DNA of 64,000 nucleotides, taken from contig CM061109.1 in the NCBI GenBank assembly GCA_030770545.1, forward strand, positions 18,646,001-18,710,000, read 5' to 3'. Position 1 is the stretch's first letter; each line of letters starts with the position of its first letter. This document shows, piece by piece, positions 23,795 through 37,195 of the stretch. The notes under the pieces were generated by a model. The model searched no databases. It saw only the letters and a program-made list of their open reading frames with translations, and was not told where the DNA came from. This DNA is from Macropodus opercularis. Lineage: Eukaryota; Chordata; Actinopteri; Anabantiformes; Osphronemidae. The translations under genes were made by a program, and so were the position numbers.

Positions 23795-25124
23795 GTCTGT
23801 GAAGTCAATAACAGAACTCAGGAGTCCAGAGCTTGGAGGAAAACGGTCCGATTTCTTTAGTTAACTAGAGATGAAGGATGAAAAGGAAAGTATCTCTGGC
23901 TGGTTAGATGCCTGATTGGAAAACCAGACACACAATAGCACAGGTCATAATAAACATGCTGTTTGACCTGCAGACGACCTTAACGACCCCGGAGCTGTTA
24001 ACGGCTTAATGTCTCACAACCAGTCAATTAGAGCCACAGGAGGCGTTTGCCTCAGAGGTGACACATATTCTTATTTACCACCATCACTGCCATTATCCAG
24101 ACTCCATCAGGGAATATTCATGTGCTGCTAATGGACCAGCATCCTGCAGAAAGGTGTCACTAAGCAGTCAGCGTAACCACCAAAGGCTGGACTCAGTTTC
24201 ATTCACGCAGTGACAGTAGAAATATAAGAGAACGCTTCTCTCTGCCTTCCAGTGCAGCTGCTCATCTGTGAATACTGATTTGAGACGCGCTTGGACAACG
24301 CGTCATACAAACCTCTTCTTCTCCAGAATAATCGGACTCGAAGGTTGTCAGGTTGCGTAATCACAAACCTCCCCCTCATTTTCGACTGCGCGAATAATCC
24401 TGCATGTTGTGAAACACCAAGAGCCATCAATTACGGTTGTTTGTGGAAGCTGTGCGATTGATTGGATGATGCATCCAACGCTGTATTCTTCATGTGTTCG
24501 CCTGACTCAGGTCCAGGCTCCTTACAATGGACTTTACTGGCGAACAAAGCAGCTGGGTTCAGTCGTGAGCAACGTGATGGTGAGAGTGTATCTTACTTAG
24601 CATCTGTGCTGCTTAATTTAATACAGCAGTCGATAGTGTCCCTGTGCAGCAGATGCTCCTCATCCCCAGTAATCTGTTCAAACTTTCTCTTCTTTCTGTT
24701 CTCCCACATTGAGCAGCAGCAGACACAAAGCTCCTCTCCAGCTTTGCCACTGTTACAGGCGTCACACATGCAAAGACGCCGTGGACTCTTATCACAACCT
24801 TATTCTGAGCTTTGTAAGACTGAATTTCCTAAAAGTGTTTTTAGTCTAATGTTTAGCAGAATTCTAAGAAACAAATGCAGTAAATCAGCTGTAATTGACT
24901 TGATGCTCTAAACGCTGTAGTGTTTGCTTGGGTTTGAAAACCCAAGGTCATGTTTCACAGCAACAGAAAGCAAACAAGCCTCCTGCTTACGGCACAGATC
25001 AACTAAAACAATGCAAATCTCTTTGATGTGTGTGTTGCTAGATGTATATTTTATGGTAAAATATTCATTTTTGCTTCACAGACCTTTTCCAGCATCCAAA
25101 CTGCTTGTGGAAAGTAATATTACA

Positions 25125-25352
25125 TTCTTATGACCTATTGAATTCTGGAGAAACTGTCATTTCCTCAAGCAGATAATGGGGGAGGGAAGTGGACACAGCT
25201 GCTGGTATCATTCTGGGCCACAAGGTTCCAATCCAGCGGTGTAATATATTGCAAGCATACTCCCATTTTGAGGGAGATTTGTCATAATACTGAGGCGGCC
25301 AGATGCGTTCCCCCAGCTGAAGAAGCTTTTCCTCGTCCACTGGGTCACCCTG
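25125..25352 (-). other. Unrecognised open frame, possible orphan 3' exon
   Basis: A 75-codon frame opens after a TGA. It is preceded by an acceptor-like tract (TATTTCTCTGTGTTTGACAG, AG at 25351-25350). The translation has exon-like composition: GDPVDEEKLLQLGERIWPP, YYDKSPSKWEYACNILHRW, then IGTLWPRMIPAA, ending with TAA. Aromatic and charged residues are well mixed, unlike nearby chance frames. I recognise no family. There is no good internal donor and no clear AATAAA just downstream. It could be a terminal exon, part of an old retrocopy, or chance. Confidence 0.2.
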
Positions 25353-25480
25353 TCAAACACAGAGAAATATACTCTTTGTCATACTCGGGCTCCGACCATC
25401 TTACATTAACAGAGAGGGAGGGAATGGAAAGACCTCGGCCGAAAATTACAAAGCCGAACACGTCTGGGCCAGATCCTACT

Positions 25481-25517
25481 GTGTGTGTGTGTGTGTGTGT
25501 GTGTTTGTGTGTGTGTG
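25481..25517. repeat. (GT)n microsatellite
   Basis: About eighteen GT units with one interruption (GTTTGT). The Cys-Val or His-Thr runs in overlapping open frames come from this repeat. Confidence 0.95.
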
Positions 25518-26819
25518 GTCTGGCATTGCAGGGAAACACACACACAGCAAATCTGAGGCTGCAAAGTGCTTTATCTTAGCACCACAAAAACTGAACGGCT
25601 CTAATGCTCCTGGCTAAGAGTCTATTTCTAAAACTCAAAGCTACCGAAAGAAAATCATAGAACGGAAAAACCGCTTTAGCTGTGAGCTACGCAGAGTCAG
25701 ACCGAATTACTGCCTCACGTCAGACGCAGTAGTTGACTTTTGTATGTATGTCGCTCATCATGTGGAAAACAAGCATCATTTGGTTTGGTAACTTAAATCA
25801 GTGTCGCCGTGCAAAAATGCAAGACTGGAGTTAAATATAAAAGAACCAACAGCATCACAAATCAAAGGACACGCGCTGTAGCACAGCGTCGCGATCTACA
25901 CTAAACGTGGCTCATCCTCGCTGCCATGAAGACGCTTCGCCTTTGAAAACGCGTCTGTTTCACCAAATGTGAACTAACCGCTGCACCGCTGCTGTGCACG
26001 AACAAAAATGACAGATGGCCTCACTTTTAGCTAAAGTTCTCATGGACATACAGGTATTCTTTCTGCTTCCAATAATTATCAGCAACAGCATTAAAATTCA
26101 GGCTCAGTCACGATTTGTCCGGCAAAACAGCTGGAACTGAGCTTCAGCGTCCAACAGAGAAGACATCAGTGTTGGCGTATTTACCCTGAGATGACGCTGA
26201 CGTTTTCACACGGGTCTGGTCTGACTCTAACCAAGCTTCCACCAGGCAGACGCTGCTCGTCTGCTCGTCCGACCCGAGCTCCTGGCGCCTTCAGAGGACT
26301 CGACACGATTCACGCAGAGGTGGACCTTCAACGTTCAGCTCTACTTACACTGAAGGACATTCGTGCATTCCGGTGATATCAGTTCAATTAATGGTGATGA
26401 CTGAGCTGTAAATGATTTGTAGGGGTGAGAGCTTCTTATAGTGACTAATTCTGCTGCTTTCAGTCGACTATTTTGTGAACACAGCACCTGAACTGTAGCG
26501 ATAATAACGAAGGGCTTGATTATCCATCTTTGAAGAAGCAATAAAGCCTGTCAACAAGCGGACGTGTTTGTCAGACACTTTCTATACTCACTAAGCAGCA
26601 TGAAAGGTGCCTTTCATTGTATTCTGGTCTATTTATGAATTCTCTTTAGTTTCTGTGATGAGTTTGTCCCAGTGTTATAATTATCACTCATGCAGTACTC
26701 AGACGTCTCGCTTTGATCAAATAATAGCTGATGTTTACCAATGTTTTCATGAATACTTTAAAAGTTGCCTGCAGTGAAGGTTCATTTCATCTGTTGTGAA
26801 GTGTTTCCCCTTCTTTTTG

Positions 26820-26975
26820 GGCTGTTCCTCCATTCGTCCGCTCGTCTTAGCTCATGAATATCTTGAGGGAATGTCTTGAGATTTGGCACAAACACCCAAC
26901 GGGATCACGAACTGATTTGATGTTGGTGGTCAAAGTCATCTGGAAGATGAACTGATAAGATTGGGACCAGTTCAT
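26820..26975 (+). repeat. Degenerate copy of a common teleost repeat (CTTGAGGGAAT...TTGGCACAAA type)
   Basis: ATATCTTGAGGGAATGTCTT, GATTTGGCACAAACACCCA, GAACTGATTTGATGTTGGTG and GTCAAAGTCATCTGGA follow the order of a widespread fish repeat of that type as I recall it. The copy is diverged and incomplete; its class is uncertain. Confidence 0.6.
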
Positions 26976-28447
26976 ACTGATCAGAGTTGATATGACTACG
27001 TTCTCCTCTGCACTAAAGATCCCAAATGACCAGATTGAATTTAGTCAAATCTCAAACCTAGAGTTGGAGCCGATTAGAATACGATGTGCTGTGCGATCAG
27101 TGGTTGATAGTCTCTGTTTTTTTAATCTTTCATCCTTTTCCATTGCGGCAAACAAAGAATAATCTGGTATTTTTCCGGTGTAACTCCAGCACCAGCGAAG
27201 TCTTAATAACACGCAGGGTTCAGAGAGCCAGTCTGGATGTGTAAATAATGTGCAGACAAAGGCTTCACTGTGGCTCTGTTCACTTTTTCGAGCTGTAAAG
27301 GTTCAGTGCCCTGGGACGCCATCATGGTAATTAAGAAAATTGAACACCAGCGCCTCTTAAAGCCAACTTGCTGATGAAAACTTTTCAGATGACACTATGA
27401 CTTTATAGAGGAACCACGGTGTCCTATAATTTACTTCCCTTTACAGTCTCCTCTTATAGTGGTGTATAATAAAACACTTTTTTCACTGCCATTGCTGCCT
27501 TTTCATTATAATTTTCTCTGTCTCTGCTTGAGGACACGGGAGAGGTCAATGTGAGTGCACTCAGCCAGTGGCAAAGCTGCAAAAGCTTCATATAGAGGCT
27601 AATTCACAGTGCAACCCTCCACCATCAAAGTGCTCAGTTGTGGATTTAATTGAGAGCAGCTAAGCTCCCAACTGGGGATTCTACACCAAGGCCAGCTGAC
27701 ACTAGCAAATTACACCAACTCTTCATAACCGAATGTCTCTTTTTGCTGAGACAAAAAAACCCGAGTTTATAGTTACAATTACATGGCTGGAAATAATTAT
27801 TCCCTTCTGAACATCCCCGAAACAGAGAAACTCCCGAGCAGCTTCAAGCCACACTGACATCGTCTTATTTTGAAAAGCATAGTTTAGTTTTAACTTTCCA
27901 GCCAGTGTTGTTGCCACAGGGGTCCAGTGGTTAAGTCCCACTGAGGCCCAGGTGGTTTAATTGGGCCACACAGTCACAAGCAGGCTGGACATAAATATTA
28001 ATCTCCACATCCAGACCGGAGAGAGAGGTTAATGCTGGGAATCCCCCCAGTTACCGGATCATCTCCGAATGAGCACATTAGGCATAAATCCTTCACTGAC
28101 TCACCTTATTAACCACGTTTCAGTCTTTCAACCTTTGTCAAGTGAAATTCATCAAAAGCACACAAAGCGCGGCCCGTCTGTTGACAGCCAGGTCTAGAAA
28201 AATGCCAGCGGAGGATGACGCCACGCCTGCAGAGAGCATACAAATGAAGGTCAATGAGCTCATTAAGACAGACAAACACATCTAGACCTCTCAACAGTGT
28301 AGCTACACACTGAAATATTGTTAACATGGGGTCACATGACAAAGCCGGGTTCCATGAAGGCACCACGTGAACAGACTCACACCCAGGAACCTCAGAAACC
28401 CTGTGAAGCGTAGACGTAACAGTACATCAAAGTGCTTTATGCGTTAC

Positions 28448-28469
28448 ATATATATATATATATATATAA
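28448..28469. repeat. (AT)n microsatellite
   Basis: About ten AT units, uninterrupted. Confidence 0.95.
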
Positions 28470-30722
28470 GAACGACTTATGACTACATATTTTAACTATG
28501 TATATTTTAAAGCAATTTCCAACTTGCTTCCTATGTATTACATATTCATTACTGCCTTTTAACGTCGCTCTGCTCCACCGGTATTAAATAAAGCTCCTCC
28601 AGATAGAAGAAGAAAGATATTCTAATATGAGGAGTTCATGAAGGTTCATCCACGTATGCGTTCTCCTAAAACTACAACCACGCAAAGCAAGTTGAAAGAA
28701 ATCACTTATGAAATCACAACACGCTTGAATCAATAACTCTGCAGCTTCTCAGAGCACATCTGACAATAAGCATCACCTCAGCTGATCGGCAAACCCGCGG
28801 GAGCCAAACCTCCTGAAGGCACCTGATGAAAATCAAGCCAAAGTGTGGCCGACCACATAATTATACCATCAGCCTCATTAAAGCCCATAAATGTGCTGCG
28901 GACTGACGCAGCCTTTCTGACCTAAGACGTATCTCCAGACGCGGCTGACGGGAACAGGACGCACGGCTGAGGCCAACGAAAGGTTATGTCGGTCTATCCA
29001 GTAGCTCCTCATTACGTCCTGCAGGTCTTTAGTCGGAACAACACAAAGCAGCACAACTGTTGGGGAGATAAGAGTTGAATCTATACGCGAGCTTCAAACT
29101 GGAGGCTTCCTTGGCGATTTTCACAGCTCGTGAGTGGAAGAAAGAAAGAGTCTTTGTTAGTTTGCCTCTGCTGCGGCGCTTGAATCTCATTGTCGGGATA
29201 AACGAACCAGATGTGCAACATGTGTGAAACGCAAATATTAAGAGTTTGAGGTATATGGTTAAAACTATTCGTACTAACCTGATGCAAATATGGCATTTGA
29301 GGCTGCACCGATGCTAAAGACGCGTGCGACAGCGAGCGGGAAAGGTTATTTTGTGTGGCAGTGGGATGAGTCGATGTTTGTTTGCTTTACGTTTTGTTTC
29401 GAAGACTTTAATCCTTCCATCGATATTTGCATTTCTATTTTCTGTTTTGCTTAAATGTCAAATGCTCCTCGCACTAATCATACGTTTGTCTTCCCTGTGC
29501 ACGCTGGACTGGAAAATCTTCCCATAACCACGCGTTTCATGCAGTACCAACAACACTGACTTCCCTGCTGTACTGTCCTTTAAAGCTGGAAACACATTAT
29601 CTGCTTCCCAAGTGGAATTTTCAATTTTGAGTCTTCTGTAACCTAAACCTCTTTTCTCTTCATCTAACACAGAGTTACTTACCGCTGCGGGAAAAAAAAT
29701 CTATCCAAGACTATCTCGAAAAGTGATTACCTGCATGGGTGAAGTGTCTGCAAAATATTCTTAGTAGGAATCGTTCCCTGTAATTTGATATGTCTGTGCT
29801 GCCAACTAAATGTGTCATGTTGCACATTCTTTGAGATCAGCTACTTGCTCTGTATTTTTTTCTCAGTCTCTTCATTTTTTACACCCGCGGAGCGACGTCC
29901 GTGGCCTTGGCCTCTCCCTGTCCTTAAACAATGAAAGCGCCTCAGACCAGGCATTCGCTGACCAACTTGAATTAGTGATGCACTGGCACTGCGGCGTTCC
30001 ACATAAACATCACAGCATGAATGATGTACAGTAATACATAAGGTGGACGCTTCAGTCGATGTATGGATCCTGTACAGCTGTAAACGTTCCTGTCGGCAGC
30101 TCCGTCTGTCACGTGTCCCGCAGGTTAACAGATGGGAACAAATGAGGATTTCAATCTGAATAATACTTAAAAAATGTGTGAAGCTGCACAAGAAAACATT
30201 ACTTCAGTGAAGAACGTCCCTGCTGACATCAGACGGTCTTTAAATCCAAACTCAGCCACATCATATGTCTGGCATGCGACGTCCACACAAAGCCTGGTTG
30301 TGCTGCTCACTGGGATCTGTCGGGTTGCATTTTCATGTCGTATGAAACTTTCCTTTCCTTGACTTGACGGATCCATTTAGAAAAATATACTCTTTATGTC
30401 AAAAAGTCGACAGGTTGTAACTGAGCCGTAAACAAATGGAAGATCTTATTAACGTCATCAGTTTATTAATTAACACATCATGGTGGCGATGAGAGCGAGG
30501 ACGCACGATAATGAACAAGTTTCAAAAGGATTTTAGTTTTAAACGCAGCCACGTGAAAAGTGCCGCTGAGCTTCACATCACCATCGTATGTGTTCGGTGT
30601 GATACAGCACATTGTGCATATTCACGCAGGTCTTCACATCACTGAGCAACAAGCTGTGATATTGATGGGTGAGATTTCAGATTTCAGTTTGATTGAGTAG
30701 CGAGACACCTTTGCTCACACAG

Positions 30723-30755
30723 GTGTGTGTGTGTGTGTGTGTGGTGGGGGGGGGG
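30723..30755. repeat. (GT)n microsatellite followed by a G10 run
   Basis: About ten GT units run directly into GGT and ten consecutive G. The compound repeat is likely length-polymorphic, and the G-run could form unusual DNA structure. Confidence 0.9.
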
Positions 30756-33700
30756 TCATCACAGATAAAAATGTTTAGTTTAGTTTGCCTGAGGACATGT
30801 CTAATCTCAGCCTCCTCAATTTTGGTAATGCCTTTCCAGGACCATGATATTGCCAATTCCAGCTCTGTGCAGATAAATAGTTTAAGCCTGAGTGTGATTA
30901 TACGCTGCCGACATCAGCATCGACTTCCTGTCGCTGTATGTCTGCTGCTTTGTGCTAGAGAGACAGCCGTAGAGCAGCACGACGAGCATTTGATCTTAAA
31001 CAACATGCCCGGATAGACTCTGTCCTCATTACAGCAACCGCTTTTCTATTTTCGTGCTTATTACCACAGACCGTCACAAGACAAAGAAGAAAATTAATCA
31101 AGCCAAGAATGAGGTCATGTTTAAATTAGTATTTATTGACAAAGGTTTAATAAAGCGCCAGAGAAATGAACACAGACAGAGACGAAGAAAGAGGGTCTCA
31201 AATTGTCATCAATGCTATTGTAATTAATGTAATTCAGTCTGGTGTCACACTGACTTCATTTATCTGTGTTCAAATCAGTGTCTGATTGCTCCTCTCGCTT
31301 CAATTTTCTCTTTCATGCTTGTCTATTGATTGGTGAGTGTGTGATATGTTTGCATTGCGCTTTTCTACGGTGTTTACCCCAGAACAAGGAAGCATGTCGA
31401 CACCATTCTGACGTACACAAAGAAAGCAGAGTTTAATTAAAGGTGCAGCCATGTGGGCAGTGGAAGGCTGCGAACACAAGCTCAGAGCTCTCACGACATG
31501 CAGGGAATAAAACGCACTGTGCCACGAACTCAGTCTGAAGTCATTTCTAAAGATAAGCAGACTAAAGCCCGACGTCCCCAGAGGCAGCGCCGTTGGCTGG
31601 ACGCTGACAGTGAATGCGCTCAGTGAGTTTCAGTGCAATCTCCTTAACCTCTTTGCTTCTGAGGACCAGACTGGTGCCTTTTTACATTAAAGCTGCAAAC
31701 TCACCTTGCAGAGCATGTTAGACACAAACAGACTAAAATAAGACTAACAGGGCCCGTGTGCCCCCACAGAATGTCTTTTCAGATCGCTGAATAGCTTTGA
31801 AAACTCCCTAACCCCACACAACTCCACAATGGGATTAGGTAGCCTGTGTCCGGCCGCGCTGTACGTTCGCAAAACCGGAAAATTGACATTCACGCTCCAC
31901 ACTGTGATTAACCTACAGTACAGACGCTCTGTGGAGGTGAGAAGGAGGCTGAACGTCTCCCTCCAGCCCTTCTTTCCCACCAATACTGTCACAGCTTGTA
32001 GCTTTTCATGTGACTAAACTCAACACAATAAATTTGCTCCAGGTGAGAATTTATGCACCAATTAACGCACCATTACACAAAAACACGTCTCTACCTTCTC
32101 TCTCTAATGGCCTGTTATCACTGCCTCTAGACCAGCTATAAACACTTTTGATTAGAGGTTTGCTTGGACAACCGCTCAACAAACTAAACAACCTTTCCCT
32201 AAGTGCCGGTGTTCTTTGAGAGGGCAGAGACAACCGAGAGTTTGATGTTCCATGTGGACACCGTTACCAAATTTTAATGATAATCATCCTGGGTGAAAGG
32301 TCAGAGAATAAAAGTGAGAATCTTCAAAGTCTGGATCATTTGGTGGATATGCATCTTCGTTTCTTAATTTGTGTTGAGGTCTTTCATGGCCGTCATTTTT
32401 AGGATTTCTCCGTAGGATTCGTGTTGAAGCCTTCTTTAAGCCGACAGCTACGTACATAACATTTCCAATTTTTCAGATGCAAAACTCAGAGCCATTAACG
32501 CGAGTGTTTACTCTGTGTTGCAACCACTGGAGCTCCCTCATTACCACTGTTCACCGCACTGCGAGACAACAGTGTCAGTACACATAAAGGTCACAATCAA
32601 AATTCCAGTGATTTTAGCGTGCTGAACATAACGTGCAGTTGGCACTTCATGTTGTGCAGATACTCTACAGCTTAATTTTCATACAAATTGCATTCTCCCT
32701 TGCAAAACAAAACAAAATAAATAAATAACGGAAGCGTTGCCAAATAGGCAAAGAAGAAAAACCCTGGCTCATGCAGGAAGGAGACCTTCAGGAGTCTCCT
32801 TTTACCAAGGAGAAGGAGCTGGTTTCCTCCACGAGGCAGACTCTAAAGAATCACAAGAATGCTTCATCTCCCTTTGATGTCTTTCTGTGATGAGATATAA
32901 ACCCTGATGGCAATAACAGGCCTCTTTGAACAATAAAAAAATCGAATCTCAGCGTAACAACACCAAAGGCACAGAGAGCCAGTGCTTTTGTAAACAAGCT
33001 GTTCCCTGGAGCGGAGGAGGCTGCGTCTGCAGGGTTACTGCTGCTGAGCCGGATCACACGAAGAGCCGCTGCCCAGCACCGACGCGTCTTATTCGTACGT
33101 TCTGGTCAGCAAAACATTTTAATAGCAATAATAAAAACTGTCATTAGCCATAGTAGCATAATTACAAGCTGCGATGTCAACGATACTTCTCCCGTTACAC
33201 AATCAGTGAAACGTGCGACAGCCACGGGAACACGTGTTGTACTAAGTGCTTCAACTTTGCATCCTTGTGAAGTTTTTACTTTGCACTTCAGTAGCACTGC
33301 TGCGACGTCAAGGTCTGCTTCTTCTTGTAATTATGAATGAAATTTTAATATTTCTGCTCTCAGTGGCGCGTGTACACAGCGTGCCAGAACAAAACAAATA
33401 AACGCTGAGCTGATGAAAAAATCATGACCTGACCTGGTTCACACTAACCTGGTGGCAGAACCCAGACGAAGAAACTCAATAACAATTCGGTCTGTTTATC
33501 TGATTTGAAAAGTAAGTGGAGGGCGTTTAGTTTGAAATGGAATTAATTATTAAATGAACCCACACATTCATACTTTCAAATTCATTTCATACATTAGTTT
33601 AAACCAATTCAATAAATAACAGTTGAAAGAACACTGAGGCAGCTAAGTAGCTGTTAGAATTTTAATACGAGCATTGTCTTTTATGCAGACGTGCTGTGCG

Positions 33701-35953
33701 TATTTTTCTAAGTGCATTACACGTACAGCGAGCGCTTACAGTGCAGGCACAAATAGAGATTGATTGTATTATGTGTTGCTGGGATCTAATAGAGGTAGTT
33801 TGTTGCACTGCTCAGCAATCTGAGCGTTGGGTGAGAATGATGAGTGCCAAGAGTGCAGCTCCTCTCCCCCCAGCTCACTGCCAGCTGTAACTGTGTCACA
33901 GCCACTTGCTATGTCAACAGGCCTGCTCTCCATCATCAATATTTATCAGAGCGGCTGCACGCGGAAGGGACTGCAGCACCCTCGCACTGCACTCGGCTCA
34001 CGCGTCCAAACGCTTTAACTTTATCAGAGGAGTTTTGTGCGTCGGTGCTGCACGGTCATACACACAGATTCCCATTGGCCCCGCAGCGAGGAGTCTCGGT
34101 ACGAGCCACAGCTCAGACAACCACGTGCCTTAGCGGGATAACACGGTAACAGGTGACGTGCAGCGTCTGTATCACAGACACGGAGGTCAGCATGGAAACA
34201 AGCAAACACAGGAGGCGACTGTTTTGAATCCAACTCTAAAGACTCCGAGGTTGAATTTCACTCCACACATCTGAGCTTGTTCATTACTTCTACTTTCCTG
34301 TGTCCTGTCTGACCTGGATTTGCGGACACTGTCAGATTAAATTCAAGCGGCCGCACTCATATGCGAAATGTCTCGGAAGAAGCTGGCACCGCTGCACCGA
34401 CGAGCAGATGTCTGGGAGGATAAATTGGCTGCGGAAACTTTTTCAGGCACCTGCTCAATCCATCCTGGTGGGAAAGACTGTGCAGAGCCACATTTGCGAC
34501 AAGGCTGCGAGCTGTCGGCTGAGGTTTCCACGCTGCGGCTCAGGACCATGAAGCATTTATTGGTAGTCGTCATTGTTTACCTTGATGCAGGATTGTCATC
34601 CGAGTCGCACTCTGTGGGGAATGCGGTTGCTCATTTACAATATTTCACTCCTGCACACCCACGAACTTCATTATCTTTATCATTCTTAATTATCGTTTTA
34701 TCTCATTACATCTTGTGATTATAACTTTTTTAATTTTTGAAAGTTTTTAGCACATTTCTCATAATTGCAGTGCTCTCAATAAATTACCTCAAAATCTTAG
34801 CGTGTTAATTACTGAAAATCTACTGCTACGTGAAGACCCCTTCTTTAGTCTGTTGCTTTCATTTTAGCCTCATTTCTCTCCAGGAATGTCTCTTTCTCTC
34901 AAGGCGCAGAGGAATGACTCCATTATGTAACTCGCTTAAATAGAGCATGAAATGCAGAAGCTCATTATCTCAATTAAAGGCCCAATCTGTGGTCTGGATG
35001 GGAAAAAAACGTGGCTGCAGACGCTAACATTTAAAACACAAACCCTCTCTCTCAAACACATGCACAGGTTTTTCAACCACACAACTAAACGATCCCTATT
35101 ACTTAATAATGTACAAAGAAAATCTGAATGTTTGCACAGCAGATAACAGCAAACATCTAATAATCTAATATCAGGTAAGAACAACTCACTGTTTCTCAGC
35201 TAGAATTTATATTATCTAGTGTAGCGTCTATAAATACATTTGAAATTTAATACAGTCAAAAAGACGAACTAATTATGAGAAATTTATTGCACTTGCAAAA
35301 CATGTTGAAGCAAAGTATATTTTATGCTTATTAAACAAAATAGCATTTACTACTACTGCTGCTACTACTGAACCTTCAATGATGCAACAATACTGTTTCT
35401 AATGACAAGAATAACCTTGGGCTAAACAAGCCATGTCAGAGAAAAATGTCCACATGTAGGCATCAACCAGAACAGCTGTACTGAGAACCCAAATGTCGGA
35501 CTCATCTGCACTGGACTGGACTACTTCAGCCAGCCAGCCAGCTGCGAGGTACTGCTCAGTTAGTGAGTAGGTTACTGTGTGAGGATTGACAGGACTGTGA
35601 AAGCGTCTGTGTGGGTCAATGTTGCTTCTTCGCAGCTGGAGCAGCTGTAAGCAAAACACTTCTGCAGCGTATTATTTGTGTGACGTTGCGTTTTCCCTTT
35701 GTGTGAGGACAAACATCTGGACTGATTCAGAACCGTGCGTTTACATAATTAATACTTGTAAGTATGACTGAATCCCCTGTGGACATAACCTGGAGCTGCT
35801 TGGTCCCAACACAATGCTATCAAAATTAAACTTTGAACGCTGGAAAGCCAACAATCATGCAGATTCCTCCTGTAAATGCATTTGCGTAGCCTGTGAGATG
35901 AACCTGACGCTACTGAACGTTTCAGTCTCCTGAGGTCACCTGAAGACTGGCAG

Positions 35954-35974
35954 CTCGCTGTCCATGGTGCTGAA
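35954..35974 (-). promoter_or_regulatory. Near-consensus RE1/NRSE (REST-binding) silencer element
   Basis: On the minus strand the 21 bases read TTCAGCACCATGGACAGC followed by GAG. The REST/NRSF consensus is TTCAGCACCATGGACAGC followed by GCC, so 19 of 21 positions match, including both half sites at the standard spacing; only the last two bases differ. REST represses neuronal genes outside neurons. The site is about 20.4 kb upstream of the start codon of the CNTNAP-family gene, the only gene recognised here, whose relatives are expressed in neurons and glia. Its function is inferred; the motif match is directly visible. Confidence 0.75.
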
Positions 35975-37124
35975 CGTGTGCAGCCCTGGTAGCGATGAGT
36001 TGGAGACAATGGATTATTTCTGTTCTTTGTACTTGAACAACATTGAAACAGCAGCAACAGTTTCGGTTTAATTTCCTTCTATCCAGGACTACGTCCAGTT
36101 TTGTACCTGAACAAATTGTTTGTTCCTGTCATTTAGTTCAATGATTTCAAGGATGTCGCCTGAATTTAGCTATTCTGTGAAAACAGCCCAAAGCAATAGC
36201 TTTTCAGCTTGTAGGTGATACTAAAGTAACAGCGTCCATTAGACACTATCGACACATCAGCTCTTTGTCATTCTCATGAATTATTCTTGGACTCTTTCCA
36301 CTTCTCGTCTTTACCGGTAATAAAAAATATCCACCCCAGCTGCTCTTCATCTCCGTTTCTGAGGCTCTGCAGCAGCATGTGTGTGTTGACCATGAATAAT
36401 TCAAACCTGTCAGTGTTGTGTCTACTCTGTATGCTTTAAATGGTTAGCCCAGTTTAAAAGTCAGCTCTGACTGATCTATTATTTATTGTTTTACTCTGCT
36501 ATTGTCCTGGACTCTGCTCAATGCTCTTGTCACATTTTCAGGAAATGTTTTCTAAAATATGCTGCTTGGTTAATATGCTAATCGTGACAGCGTGTGTTTT
36601 GCATTTTGACCGCTGTGCTACGAATGCAAATTGCATCAATGCTTTAGATCATTGCCACATATTCTAATATAATTAAATCTGAATAGCAAATTGAAAATAA
36701 CCCGTGAGCAGGCTCGGTGTTGTCAATGTTCCTCTATTTCTGTGACACGTGTCATATAAAGGCTTTAAATAAGCTCCCACTTCTCCCCTATAATCTACTA
36801 CTCTGCTAATTTAATGACTATTAAGGCCACTCTGACCATGTCTGACTGCATTTAGTCGTGGTAATTACATGCTCTCTGTCTGCATTGTGATAAAACTCTG
36901 GGAAATTAGAGCATCAGATCATGGTTGTGCTGGGAATGTGACCACATAATGGCTTCTGGCTTCGAAGGCTGGCAGAGAGATGCTCCACAACATCACAAAA
37001 CCTGGAATTAACATGGATCAGTGCACACGAGACTCTTTGCTGTTTCAAGCAAACACTTTAATGGACTAGGAGAAAATTGTCATTTTGTTCGAGGTCAGTC
37101 TCAGGATCTGCAAGTATTCACTGG

Positions 37125-37195
37125 TCTGAAGACAAATGATGTTGTTGTTGGATGTGTTTATTGAGCTACGTAAATAAAATTGGATTTGGGTTTGA
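37125..37195 (+). repeat. LINE-tail-like teleost repeat fragment
   Basis: GAAGACAAATGATGTTGTTGTTG followed by GAGCTACGTAAATAAAATTGG resembles the common fish tail CTTGAG..ACTGTTGTTGTG..TTGGCGCTATATAAATAAAATTG. It is degenerate and belongs to the same family as 16548-16600. Confidence 0.45.

Larger units (their letters stand above)
22237..26815. other. 5' flank, no recognised gene
   Basis: The stretch contains a hairpin at 23747-23794, an unrecognised open frame at 25352-25125 and a GT microsatellite at 25481-25517, each listed separately. Nothing else was recognised. Confidence 0.5.
26976..35953. other. 5' flank, no recognised gene
   Basis: Apart from the AT run (28448-28468) and the GT/G run (30723-30755) listed separately, I see only AT-rich unique-looking sequence. 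A short perfect stem (AAGGAGAC/GTCTCCTT) is at about 32778-32801. No exon was supported. Confidence 0.5.

Noticed and set aside
24037..24052. CTCF-like CCACAGGAGGCG string
   Set aside because: Several core positions differ from the CTCF consensus when aligned without gaps.
24462..24911. 149-codon plus-strand frame
   Set aside because: Ser/Leu-rich, low-complexity translation with no motif, start context or splice support.
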